Below are positions 17,564 through 25,015 of a stretch of DNA of 64,000 nt, one piece after another; position 1 is the first letter of the stretch; the number at the start of each line of letters is the position of its first letter. Both the position numbers and the translations under genes were made by a program. Under the pieces are notes generated by a model. That model worked only from the letters and a program-made list of their open reading frames with translations, was not told the DNA's origin and ran no database searches. Source of the DNA: Asticcacaulis sp. AC402 (GTDB lineage: Bacteria > Pseudomonadota > Alphaproteobacteria > Caulobacterales > Caulobacteraceae); contig NZ_AWGC01000001.1 of the NCBI RefSeq assembly GCF_000495835.1, positions 124,001-188,000 on the forward strand, in the 5' to 3' direction.

Positions 17564-18951
17564 GACTTCACAAAAATTCCGGCCTGGGTGGGGGCGCCGA
17601 GTGTGTCGTGGCTATAGCCGACCCCAGCAAATTCGACGGTATAGCCGTAGCGCGCGGCGGTTTCGTTGGCCCAAGTTTCGAACTGCGCCCGCGTCCACTC
17701 GAAACGGTGATCGTGGTGGCGGAACTGGCCCACCGGCAGGTTCTCGAACAGGGCGTTGTACTCGGCATTGGGCGTGGTCAGAATGACCAGGCCGGGCGCC
17801 GCGTCCTTGAAGATTGTGCGTGTAAAGGCTTCCAGCCGTTCGGGCTCCAGATGCTCGATGACCTCGATGACAGTGGCGGCGTCATAGCCGGTCAGCCGCT
17901 TGTCGCGGTAAACCAGCGAGGTCTGTAACAGTTGAATGCGCTTGAGCTGGAACTCGGGCAGGCGGTCGAAGTTCAGGCGGGCGCGGGCAATCTCAAGCGC
18001 CCGCAGCGACACGTCGCAGCCGGTGATCTTTTCGAACGCCAGGTCCTTCGACAGCATGCCGACCAGCCGGCCTTCGCCGCAGCCCATATCGACGACCGTT
18101 TTGACCTCGCGCGCCTTCAGCGTGGCGAGCACCCAATCGAGGCGTTGCTGGTTGAGGTTGATCTTTTTTTCGAGTGTCGCTTCCTGCTCGCCTTCGGTAG
18201 CGGCATCGGGTTCGGGCTCGCCGTCAGACAGGCGTTCCATGGCCTGAGTGGTCAGGCTGCGGAAGCTCTTGAGGTAACGCCGGACGATCAAATCCTTGTC
18301 GGGATGGGTTTCCAGCCAGCCCTCGCCCTGGCGCAGCAGCTTGTCGACCTCGTCGTCGCCGACCCAGTAGTGCTTGTCGTCGTCCAGCACCGGGATCAGG
18401 ACATAGAGGTGCTTCAGCACCGACGCCAGACGGGCGGTGACGGTCAGAGTCACATCGAAATAGGCGCTGTCACCCCAGGCCGGAAAGGCTTCGTCGCGCG
18501 CCAGTCGGGAGGCCGCGACCGTATAACCCAGCGGTTCGAACAGCCGGCGCAGGGTGATTTCGCCACCGCGGCACGGCAGGACGGGAATGCGGACTTCGTA
18601 AGGAATATCGGCGTAGGCCAGGTCCTGGCGGTCCTTCGACCGGCCGGTCATAGCGGTGCGGAAGAACTGGCCGATGGCCACGCTCAGGAAGGACGAGGCG
18701 GCATAGGGCCGGTCGTTGACATACTGGTCCAGAGCGAAGCCGTCATGGGCTGCCCCCTTCTTGCGGATCAGGCCGACGGGGTCGATGTCGAGCACCAGCG
18801 CCGCCGTACACAGGTCATCGCGGACGTCGGGATAGAAGACGTAGGCCTCGCCGAACGTAAACTCCTGGCTGTGCAGGCGTTCGGGATGCTTGTGCAGCAG
18901 GAAGCCCAGATCAGTGGCGGGACGGTGGGTGGTCGAGAGGGTCAGGAGCAT
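17560..18951 (-). CDS. hen1: Bacterial Hen1 3'-terminal RNA ribose 2'-O-methyltransferase
   Basis: A 463-residue protein. The N-terminal half (about 1-250: SQEFTFGEAYVFYPDVRDDLCTAALVLDIDPVGL...) matches the bacterial Hen1 domain that stimulates Pnkp ligase. The C-terminal half is a SAM methyltransferase with VVDMGCGEGRLVGML (SAM site). EVIEHLEPERL and the following HHDHRFEW contribute the metal-binding Glu/His set. Hen1 methylates the 2'-OH at the 3' end of damaged RNA before Pnkp seals it, so the repaired site resists re-cleavage. It overlaps pnkp by 4 bases. The ribosome site is weak, and the upstream space is filled by the family C repeat. Confidence 0.93.
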   Translation of the reverse strand: MLLTLSTTHRPATDLGFLLHKHPERLHSQEFTFGEAYVFYPDVRDDLCTAALVLDIDPVGLIRKKGAAHDGFALDQYVNDRPYAASSFLSVAIGQFFRTAMTGRSKDRQDLAYADIPYEVRIPVLPCRGGEITLRRLFEPLGYTVAASRLARDEAFPAWGDSAYFDVTLTVTARLASVLKHLYVLIPVLDDDKHYWVGDDEVDKLLRQGEGWLETHPDKDLIVRRYLKSFRSLTTQAMERLSDGEPEPDAATEGEQEATLEKKINLNQQRLDWVLATLKAREVKTVVDMGCGEGRLVGMLSKDLAFEKITGCDVSLRALEIARARLNFDRLPEFQLKRIQLLQTSLVYRDKRLTGYDAATVIEVIEHLEPERLEAFTRTIFKDAAPGLVILTTPNAEYNALFENLPVGQFRHHDHRFEWTRAQFETWANETAARYGYTVEFAGVGYSHDTLGAPTQAGIFVKS

Positions 18952-18980
18952 GGTCGGTTCAATTCTGGAGCTAGGCCTCT

Positions 18981-19158
18981 TTATCCTCCACCGCTTGCGG
19001 GGGAGGTGTCGAGCAAGCGAGGCCCCTTGTGGGCAGAAGCGCGTCGAGACGGAGGGGGCGTCACAAGCTCCGAGCTTCCGGCTCCCCCTCCGCTTCGACG
19101 CGCTGCGGCCTTTGGCCTCCGCTTGCTCAGCACCTCCCCCGCGAGCGGTGGAGGATAA
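18981..19158. repeat. Family C inverted repeat, copy 1
   Basis: About 178 bp with long imperfect inverted arms: TTATCCTCCACCGCTTGCGG at the left against CGAGCGGTGGAGGATAA at the right, and GAGCAAGCG against CGCTTGCTC inside. A second copy is at 40335-40505 and a fragment is near 29080. It sits between the HTH gene and hen1, so hen1-pnkp may have a separate transcript. Confidence 0.85.
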
Positions 19159-19161
19159 GCG

Positions 19162-19392
19162 TTATTCCTTCGGATCGATCAGCCCCTCTATCTCGTAGGG
19201 CCTCTCCCCCGTCAGTTCGTACAGTTTGAGCCAGGCCGCAACGGCAGCGCCCACCGGTCCAGGGACCGGCAGGCCTGAGAACCACCGGGAAACCGAGGAG
19301 CGGTCCACTCCCAAGGCTTCGGACAAACGCGACATCCAGCCGCGTTCACCGAACAAGAGAATGGCCGCCTGCCTCAGTTCCTCGGCGCTCAT
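19162..19392 (-). CDS. Small helix-turn-helix protein downstream of TROVE gene
   Basis: A 76-residue protein with LSEALGVDRSSVSRWFSGLPVPGPVGAAVAAWLKLYE, a Cro/CI-like helix-turn-helix with the recognition helix at SVSRWFSG. It starts 4 bases after the TROVE stop codon, with AAAGGG as ribosome site inside that gene's end, so the two are translated together. It could regulate the RNA-repair island or bind nucleic acid as part of the system. Similar small HTH proteins are widespread, so the role is inference from position. Confidence 0.75.
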   Translation of the reverse strand: MSAEELRQAAILLFGERGWMSRLSEALGVDRSSVSRWFSGLPVPGPVGAAVAAWLKLYELTGERPYEIEGLIDPKE

Positions 19393-19396
19393 GCCA

Positions 19397-20713
19397 TCAG
19401 ACCCTTTCCGCGTTCATGAAATCTAACGACTCATGTTCGCGAATATAGCCCAGCACATTCTCGGAGAAACCGTCGATGTGCGTCCAGCGGCCATAACCGA
19501 CGCCGTTCCGGTTAGAAGCGACGTTGATCATGTACGCCTTAGCCGCGACAGGATCGGGCACGCGGTCCTGCGACTGTTCGTCGGTGATGACGATCAACCG
19601 ATCATGGGGGATCTTGTTGATCTTCGCCACCGCCTTGCCCAGTTCAGTTCCGCCGTGCGGCTGCGACCGGACGATCGCATCGACACCGGCTATACCGCGG
19701 CGCGCCGGGACCTCCACCACCTCGTTCGAGAAGGTGTAGGCCCGGATGTCGCCGGGGACGACCGCCGCCAAAGTAGCGGCCGCGTCCAGCCGCGTCAGGT
19801 CCGAACGCTGCGACAGCTTCCAGTCCATGGAACCGGAAACGTCGACCAGGATCAGGGTCCGCCCCTTGAACATCGGCTGAGCCAGCACGGTCTCCATCAG
19901 GGCCTCATCCAGCCACCGTTCGAAACGCGGCGCCGCCCGAGCCGCCGCCACGTAACGGAAGGGCAAGACCCGCTCCGCGCCGCGACGCGCGAGGATGGCT
20001 TCCGTCACCAGGGCCTCATCGACACCGGCCTGGTCCATGTTGCGCAGGTTACGCAACAGGGCCAGGTAGCCCAGCTTGCGCTCGGTCAACAGGCGGGTGA
20101 AGGTTTCAGCCTTGTCCGCCCCGCCCGACAGCGCGACCTCCCAGGTATCCGGAGACGCCAGGGTGCGTTCGGCCAATTGCTTCCAGATCGCGGCTTGCGC
20201 CTCGTCCTTCGGCTTGGCGTGACTGAGGAACAGCACGTCGCGCAGACGTACGGGACCGTCGCGATCGTACTTGGCCAGGGCGTAGGCGTCGAACTTGACG
20301 AAGGCGCGGGCCAGGCCCAGCTTCATCTGCTTCGACAGCGGACGCTTGCCGTTGCGCCAGTAGAGCGCGACCAGTTCAGTCAACTCGTCGGCGCGCTGGA
20401 CGACGCGTTCGATGGTCGGCGCCACCAGAGGCCCGCCGGCCTGGATCAGGGCGACGAGCAACATCAGCGGCGCGTGACGCAGCTTCATCTGTTCGCGCGC
20501 CTCTATGGCCAGGGCGGCAACGGTTTGGGGGCCGGCCTCGGCGGCCAGGCTCAGGATACGGTCGGCGATGGACTGACCGTCTTCGTAGAATTCGTTTTCC
20601 CACAATAGGCAGGACAGGACCGAACGGCGCAACTTTTGTTCGGCGGTCAGCTCCCGCGCGGGGGCGCCCTCATGCGTGATGCCGGGGCGTTTTTGGAAAA
20701 AATTCAACCGCAT
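19397..20713 (-). CDS. rsr: TROVE domain protein (Ro60/Rsr orthologue)
   Basis: The start is set at MRLNFFQKRPG (AGAGGTG ribosome site), giving 438 residues. Residues 15-285 are the HEAT-like TROVE ring (LRRSVLSCLLWENEFYEDG, LALYWRNGKRPLSKQMKLGLARAF, VRLRDVLFLSHAKPKD), and residues 286-438 are a von Willebrand A domain with an intact MIDAS (DVSGS, 291-295). Ro60/Rsr is a ring-shaped RNA chaperone that binds Y RNAs and misfolded RNAs and, in Deinococcus, works with PNPase in RNA decay. At 438 residues it is shorter than typical Ro60 proteins (about 530). Three Y-like RNAs lie just upstream on the same strand and a small HTH gene follows. Confidence 0.93.
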   Translation of the reverse strand: MRLNFFQKRPGITHEGAPARELTAEQKLRRSVLSCLLWENEFYEDGQSIADRILSLAAEAGPQTVAALAIEAREQMKLRHAPLMLLVALIQAGGPLVAPTIERVVQRADELTELVALYWRNGKRPLSKQMKLGLARAFVKFDAYALAKYDRDGPVRLRDVLFLSHAKPKDEAQAAIWKQLAERTLASPDTWEVALSGGADKAETFTRLLTERKLGYLALLRNLRNMDQAGVDEALVTEAILARRGAERVLPFRYVAAARAAPRFERWLDEALMETVLAQPMFKGRTLILVDVSGSMDWKLSQRSDLTRLDAAATLAAVVPGDIRAYTFSNEVVEVPARRGIAGVDAIVRSQPHGGTELGKAVAKINKIPHDRLIVITDEQSQDRVPDPVAAKAYMINVASNRNGVGYGRWTHIDGFSENVLGYIREHESLDFMNAERV

Positions 20714-20752
20714 GGTTGCACCTCTTCTGGCATCTGAGCGTGACAAACCGGT

Positions 20753-20770
20753 CCCCGGACCCATGTCCGG
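20753..20770 (-). promoter_or_regulatory. Stem-loop in the leader of the TROVE gene
   Basis: On the minus strand CCGGAC-ATGG-GTCCGG forms a 6-bp GC-rich hairpin 40-57 bases before the TROVE start codon. It could be a leader structure or processing signal. There is no T-tract, so it is not a simple terminator. Confidence 0.35.
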
Positions 20771-20886
20771 CGGCATCACGCGTGAAAATTATGGCTGGGG
20801 CGCCTCGCCGACGGAACTCTCCGGCCAGGGCAGTGGATATAAGGCGCCGGGCGGGACTAAACGCGTCCAGCTGCTGCCGGTTAAGC

Positions 20887-21019
20887 AGATCCAGGGGAAA
20901 AGGCGAAGGCGGACCGGAGTATTCGGCTACCCAAAGTCTGCATGATGCATTCGCTTCATGGCGGGACGACCCGCGTGGCTGGGTAACGAAGTAACCGCCT
21001 CCAGGCGCCACCTGGATCT
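20887..21019 (-). ncRNA. Y-RNA-like element 2, with partial tRNA-like module
   Basis: About 133 nt. Outer stem AGATCCAGG (21011-21019) pairs over 9 bp with CCTGGATCT (20887-20895). Then come the 5' strand TGGCGCCTGG and the 3' strand TCGCCTTTTCCC (20895-20906), also seen in the two other elements, and the inner stem AGGCGG/CCGCCT. Inside are a TACCC/GGGTA stem, a closed hairpin GCGGG-TCGT-CCCGC in the acceptor position and a D-arm-like hairpin CATGA/TCATG. A T arm is not recognisable, so the tRNA-like part looks eroded or divergent. It lies about 175 bases upstream of the TROVE start. Confidence 0.6.
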
Positions 21020-21288
21020 TAGGGTTCCGGATGGTTCCCTGATCGGGCCTGTCCGGAGGTTAAAAGTTACTACAGAAACTTGTTGCGTAATGCACCAAGA
21101 AAATTGGGTAGTCAGTCTTCCGGGAACTCCCGGCTACGGTTGGCAGGCACTTCCGCCGGAACGTTGCTGCGTCCGGGCCACGTTGGCTTGATCCGGAAAA
21201 CCGAACCATCCAGGGCTGCCATCTGCCGTTGGTGCGAAGGAACCGCGGCCACCACCACGGAAAACTGATCCCCCAATTCCCCCAATAT
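21020..21288. other. Unassigned stretch between Y-like RNAs
   Basis: 269 bases with no gene. It contains one strong GC hairpin (minus strand CCGGG-AGTT-CCCGG, 21120-21133) and two GGAAAA tracts (near 21195 and 21260) that recall the conserved strand of the neighbouring RNA elements, but I could not pair them into the same fold. Confidence 0.4.
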
Positions 21289-21361
21289 GCCTTCGGGGAA
21301 AAGACGATATCGCACTGGGCGTTTTCAAGACGAAGTAAGCGATATCTGCGCCACCGAAGGC
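21289..21361 (-). ncRNA. Y-RNA-like element 3, short form without tRNA-like module
   Basis: About 73 nt. The outer stem GCCTTCGG (21354-21361) pairs with CCGAAGGC (21289-21296). The 5' strand TGGCGCAGA (21345-21353) is identical to that of element 1. The 3' strand TCGTCTTTTCCC (21296-21307) matches elements 1 and 2 except for C to T. The inner stem GATATCGC (21339-21346) pairs perfectly with GCGATATC (21306-21313). It is capped by a 25-nt loop instead of a tRNA-like fold. It follows element 1 by only about 2 bases, so both may be cut from one transcript. Confidence 0.6.
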
Positions 21362-21362
21362 T

Positions 21363-21495
21363 CACCGCAGGGAAAAGGCGACAGCGATGTTTACATCTGA
21401 CGTTCTATCCAATTGAACTACGGGGAAAACCCCGGCCGGATTCGAACCGACAACCTTCAGACCCCGATGAATTCGCTGTCTGCGCCACTGCGGCG
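21363..21495 (-). ncRNA. yrlA: YrlA-like Y RNA with circularly permuted tRNA-like module
   Basis: About 133 nt. The outer stem CGCCGCAG/CTGCGGTG is followed by 5' strand TGGCGCAGA, inner stem GACAGCGA (21473-21480) pairing with TCGCTGTC (21380-21387), and 3' strand TCGCCTTTTCCC. Inside, 21396-21461 is a complete tRNA-like fold in permuted order. It runs anticodon-type stem strand TCTGA, AGGTT, T arm GTCGG-TTCGAAT-CCGGC, acceptor hairpin CGGGG-TTTT-CCCCG, TA, D arm GTTC-AATTGGATA-GAAC, then partner strand TCAGA. All stems are perfectly paired. Bacterial YrlA Y RNAs carry tRNA-mimicking modules, and the TROVE gene lies just downstream. The parts look derived from a tRNA-Arg-like sequence. Confidence 0.82.
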
Positions 21496-21522
21496 CGTCC
21501 CGGCCGAAGCCGCGACAAGGGC

Positions 21523-21551
21523 GGAATAGTTAAACGTGTTGCACAGTGCAA
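21523..21551 (-). promoter_or_regulatory. Candidate promoter for Y-like RNAs
   Basis: On the minus strand TTGCAC (21546-21551) and TATTCC (21523-21528) are 17 bases apart, matching a moderate sigma-70-type promoter. Transcription would begin near 21516, about 20 bases before the outer stem of element 1. The -35 lies inside the palindrome at 21537-21553, so a bound regulator would block it. Inference only. Confidence 0.4.
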
Positions 21552-21553
21552 CA
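21537..21553. promoter_or_regulatory. 17-bp palindrome upstream of the Y-like RNAs
   Basis: TGTTGCAC-A-GTGCAACA is a perfect dyad about one unique centre base. A related dyad, GTTGCA-TT-TGCAAC, is at 21591-21604, overlapping the vWA stop codon. Two similar sites 53 bases apart suggest a dimeric regulator controlling the Y-RNA/TROVE part of the island. Confidence 0.5.
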
Positions 21554-21603
21554 GGAAAATTCGCACCTATGCATCGCCGCCACACAGTGTGTTGCATTTG
21601 CAA

Positions 21604-22758
21604 CTATTCTGCCGACCCCCGGATCAGGGCGATATCGTTGGCGGCGGCCCACTGAGCGATGTCCTGCCGTGTCAATGCGGTCGCCATCAGGTCGGGAAAC
21701 TGATCTGGCGTACAGGCGAACACCGGACAGCCAAAACCGGCCATGATACCGGCATGGCGTGCGTCGTAACCCGGCCGGCCGTCATCGCTCAGCGCCAGCA
21801 GGACGATGACATTGACGCCCGCCTGTTTCAGCGTCGCCACCCGCGCCAGCATGGACTTGGCGTCCCCGCCTTCAAAGAGGTCGCTGATCAGCACCAGGTG
21901 GGTCTTTGTCGGATGCTCGATCTTCTTTTCGCAATAGGCCAGCGCCGCATTGATGTCGGTGCCGCCACCCAGTTGCACGCCGAACAGCACCTCGACCGGA
22001 TCGGCCAGTTGTTCGGTCAGGTCGATGACCGCGGTGTCGAAACAGATCAGTTGCGTCGACAGCACCGGCAGCGAGGCCATGACGGCAGCGAAGATCGAGG
22101 CGTAGACGACCGAACTGGCCATCGACCCCGACTGATCGACGCACAGCACGACATGGTCGAGATCGGCACGGGTGCGGGTCCTGCGGGCAAAGCCGATCAG
22201 GGTTTCGGGCACCACCGTGTTCAGCTCGGCCTGGTAGTGGCGCAGATTGGCCCGGACGGTGCGCGGCCAGTCGATATCGTTGTGGCGCGGCCGGCGGGTG
22301 CGCTGCGACTTGTTCAAGGCGCCGCGCAGGGTCTCGATCGTCTTGGCCTGCAACCGCTTCAGCAGTTCGTCGACCACCTTGCGCACCACCATGCGCGCCG
22401 TATCGCGGCTTTTCTCCGGTATGGCGCCACGCAGCGACATCAGGTCGGCCACCAGGTGGACATCGGCCTCCAGGGTCTCCAAAAATTCCGGTTCCAGCAT
22501 CAAGGCCTTGAGATTCAACCGTTCGAAGGCGTCCTTCTGGATCACCTGGACCACTGGCGTCGGGAAGAACTCGCGGATATCGCCGAGCCAGCGCGACACC
22601 TTAGGTGCGGAGGCGCCAAGGCCGCCCTTGCCCTTCTTGCCCGAAGGTTCGTACAGTGCTGACAAGGCCTGGCTCAGGCGCTGGTCGCGCGACGACAAGT
22701 CGCTCATGTCGTCGTCGCCGAGCGCCAGTTTCCAACGGCGGATGCGGTCTTGTGTCAT
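21604..22758 (-). CDS. vWA domain protein of the MoxR-vWA system
   Basis: The start at MTQDRIRRWKLALG (22756-22758) overlaps the DUF5682 stop by 4 bases (ATGA) and gives 384 residues. The first 195 residues are helical and contain DUF-type segments rich in Arg and Leu. A von Willebrand A domain follows, with MIDAS VDQSGS (Asp208, Ser210, Ser212), GGGTDINAAL and LISDLFEGG, complete for metal binding. Such CoxE-like vWA proteins partner MoxR AAA+ ATPases, as in metal-chelatase-like or chaperone assemblies. It is the last protein gene before the Y-like RNAs. Confidence 0.9.
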   Translation of the reverse strand: MTQDRIRRWKLALGDDDMSDLSSRDQRLSQALSALYEPSGKKGKGGLGASAPKVSRWLGDIREFFPTPVVQVIQKDAFERLNLKALMLEPEFLETLEADVHLVADLMSLRGAIPEKSRDTARMVVRKVVDELLKRLQAKTIETLRGALNKSQRTRRPRHNDIDWPRTVRANLRHYQAELNTVVPETLIGFARRTRTRADLDHVVLCVDQSGSMASSVVYASIFAAVMASLPVLSTQLICFDTAVIDLTEQLADPVEVLFGVQLGGGTDINAALAYCEKKIEHPTKTHLVLISDLFEGGDAKSMLARVATLKQAGVNVIVLLALSDDGRPGYDARHAGIMAGFGCPVFACTPDQFPDLMATALTRQDIAQWAAANDIALIRGSAE

Positions 22759-25013
22759 GACACCCCCAGAATCTGTTTCAGCAGCGGCAGGGCGCGCTCG
22801 AAGGCCGGATTGTCCCCCTCTTGCGCTACCGTCACGCCAACCTGGCGCCCGCCTTTGAGCCGGTCCATCAACCGTTTGCGCCCGCCGGTATCGAACCCCG
22901 ACAAGGCCCGCCGCAGCAGCGGCAGGCTTTCGGTAAAGGCCTCCTCCTCCAGATCGCACAGCCAGGCGTCGATCAGTAACAGCAGACCCTGGTCCTGGAT
23001 CAGCACCTCGGCCGAGCCGGTCAGGAAGCTCTCGACAAAAGCGCCGGCCCGCGCCGGCGTCTCACCCAGGATATGGCGCGAAAAAGCCGCGGTCACGGCG
23101 GCCTCGTCCCAACTCGCCATGTCGTGCAGCCGGCGTAGCGCCAGGCCGGCGATCGCCGGCGCCACCTGATCGTCATCGACCAGCCGCGCGAGTTGCCGCT
23201 GCCACTCTTCCAGAAGCGCAAAATCGCCAAACAGTCTGAGTGACTCGTCAAATGCACGCATAGCCGCGACCCGGTCGGCGGCGGCGGCATCGTCCAACTG
23301 ATGCGAACCGGTCCGCACCCCGGCATTGATTTCGCCGCTCAGCGCCACGATCAGGGCGCGCAGGGCATCCTCGGGCAGCTTCCGCGCCGTGCCGTACCGC
23401 ACGATCCGCACCAGCGGCGGCACCGCCGTCATCAGGTCGCTCATGTCGCTGAGATGGACGGCGGCGGCCTGAAGCTGGTCGATCACGAGGGTCGCCGCGT
23501 CGGGGAGATCGGCGACAAGGGCGGCACGGACCAACTCGGCGAGGTCTCCCACCGAGGTGGTCTCGGCGGCGCGGCTGATCGTCGCCCCGGCGGCAGCCTG
23601 TTCGACCGTAACGCCCCAGACCAGGGCCTCTGCCAGGGCTATGGCCAGCGACGGCGTCCACGCCACCGTCCAGATTTCGCGGAAGGTGCCGCGCCCGGCC
23701 TCGGCATCAATCAACTTGCCCCACGGGACGCGGATCAGGTCCAGCCGATGCAGGAAGGTCGACTTCAGCAGCCCGGCCTCGCTGCGCAGGTCGAGCTTGA
23801 CCTGGGCATCCAGTTCCTCCGGCTTCAGGCGCGTTTTGCGGCACCACAGGTCGAAGTCGCGCTGCAACGGGTTCTGCGGCACGGCCTTGTCGATGGCGCC
23901 GATGCGCTCGCCGATATAGAGCTTGCGTTCGATCAGGCCCAGGGCCACCTCGTCACCGTGGCAGAGGGCCGACAGGGTGGCGTCGCGCATCTCGGTCAGG
24001 CCGGGAACGCTCAAACCTCGCAAAGACGACAAACCCAGCGACAGCCGCGCCGCCTCGATGGCCGAGGCGGTCGAGGCCGGATAGCCTTCGTCGCGCAGCA
24101 AGGCGGCGGTGCGGGCCTGCCAGCGGGCGGCGAACGGCTCCGGTCCATCGTGACGTTCGGCGCTGTAGAGACCCCACAGGTGGCGGTACCAGCCTGGCGA
24201 GATCACCCCGGCGCCGTAGCCCGAGGCGTAGGAGAGACGGCTGTCACTCCACGGCGCCCAGGTGGCTTCGACCTTGATTTTGGTCAGGTCCTTCGTGATG
24301 GCCTTGTCGTCGGCCGCGGTGTGCGCGGTCAGCAGGCCGCCGATATGCCAGGCGCCGACCACAACGGCGATATCGCCATCGTGGCGTTTGACGGCGTCGC
24401 GGATGTTCTGGCGCATGAAGGCTTCGCGGCGCTGTTCGCGCAAGGCCCGGGCCGGCGACATGGGGGCGACCTGCGCCTGGTGGGCACGGGTTTCGGTCAT
24501 GGCCTGGGCGATGGCAGCGAACACCTCCAGCGGTGCCTGGCCGGTGCCGCCGTGATGTTCGATGAGCCCGTTCCAGAAGGCCTCGCCGTCACCATAGCCG
24601 GCGGCCTGCGCCAGCATGTCGAGCGGATCGAGGTGGTCGACGCCTACCTCGGTTTCGTTGTCTTCGGGCGGGGCATCGTGATGGGCCAAAGAGACCGCCG
24701 CGGGCCAGTCGATGAACTTGACCTCGCGTTTGTGCGCCAGCGCCCACTGTAAGGCCACCCATTCCGGCGAGAACTCGGCGAAGGGGTCGAACATGGCGTT
24801 CGACGCTTCGTCGGCGGCATAAAGCAGCATGGCCACTGGCGGCTTCATGCCGGCCAGGGCGGCATAGGGGATCAGCGCATCGCCTTCTGGCGGTCCCTCG
24901 ATCAGCACACACACCGGGTCGAGCGCCTCAAGCGCGCCCTTCAGCAGGGCGGCCGAGCCGGGACCATGGTGGCGGATGCCAAAGAGGTGCGCACTTCCCA
25001 TGTTTTTGGCCAA
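22755..25013 (-). CDS. DUF5682 family protein
   Basis: A 752-residue protein beginning SAHLFGIRHHGPGSAALLKGAL, followed by VLIEGPPEGDALI, the N-terminal signature of DUF5682, a large protein always found with MoxR-type ATPases. The middle contains VVVGAWHIGGLL, and the C-terminal half is alpha-helical and Leu/Ala-rich. No enzymatic function has been established that I know of; the conserved His, Gly and Glu of the N-terminus could form an active site. It is 2 bases downstream of the MoxR gene and overlaps the vWA gene, so translation is coupled. Confidence 0.88.
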   Translation of the reverse strand: MAKNMGSAHLFGIRHHGPGSAALLKGALEALDPVCVLIEGPPEGDALIPYAALAGMKPPVAMLLYAADEASNAMFDPFAEFSPEWVALQWALAHKREVKFIDWPAAVSLAHHDAPPEDNETEVGVDHLDPLDMLAQAAGYGDGEAFWNGLIEHHGGTGQAPLEVFAAIAQAMTETRAHQAQVAPMSPARALREQRREAFMRQNIRDAVKRHDGDIAVVVGAWHIGGLLTAHTAADDKAITKDLTKIKVEATWAPWSDSRLSYASGYGAGVISPGWYRHLWGLYSAERHDGPEPFAARWQARTAALLRDEGYPASTASAIEAARLSLGLSSLRGLSVPGLTEMRDATLSALCHGDEVALGLIERKLYIGERIGAIDKAVPQNPLQRDFDLWCRKTRLKPEELDAQVKLDLRSEAGLLKSTFLHRLDLIRVPWGKLIDAEAGRGTFREIWTVAWTPSLAIALAEALVWGVTVEQAAAGATISRAAETTSVGDLAELVRAALVADLPDAATLVIDQLQAAAVHLSDMSDLMTAVPPLVRIVRYGTARKLPEDALRALIVALSGEINAGVRTGSHQLDDAAAADRVAAMRAFDESLRLFGDFALLEEWQRQLARLVDDDQVAPAIAGLALRRLHDMASWDEAAVTAAFSRHILGETPARAGAFVESFLTGSAEVLIQDQGLLLLIDAWLCDLEEEAFTESLPLLRRALSGFDTGGRKRLMDRLKGGRQVGVTVAQEGDNPAFERALPLLKQILGVS

Positions 25014-25015
25014 AC

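Noticed and set aside
21396-21461. A functional permuted tRNA gene
   Set aside because: The acceptor ends are closed by a TTTT loop with no CCA or processing signals, and the anticodon stem runs on into long Y-type stems. A Y RNA fits better.
21536-21560. Sigma-54 promoter for the RNA/TROVE locus (as in rtcBA operons)
   Set aside because: The required GG-N10-GC spacing is absent and no RtcR-like activator is encoded here.
23301-24752. 483-codon open frame opposite DUF5682
   Set aside because: The translation is Arg/Gln/Gly-rich with no motif; the minus-strand gene fits a tight operon.
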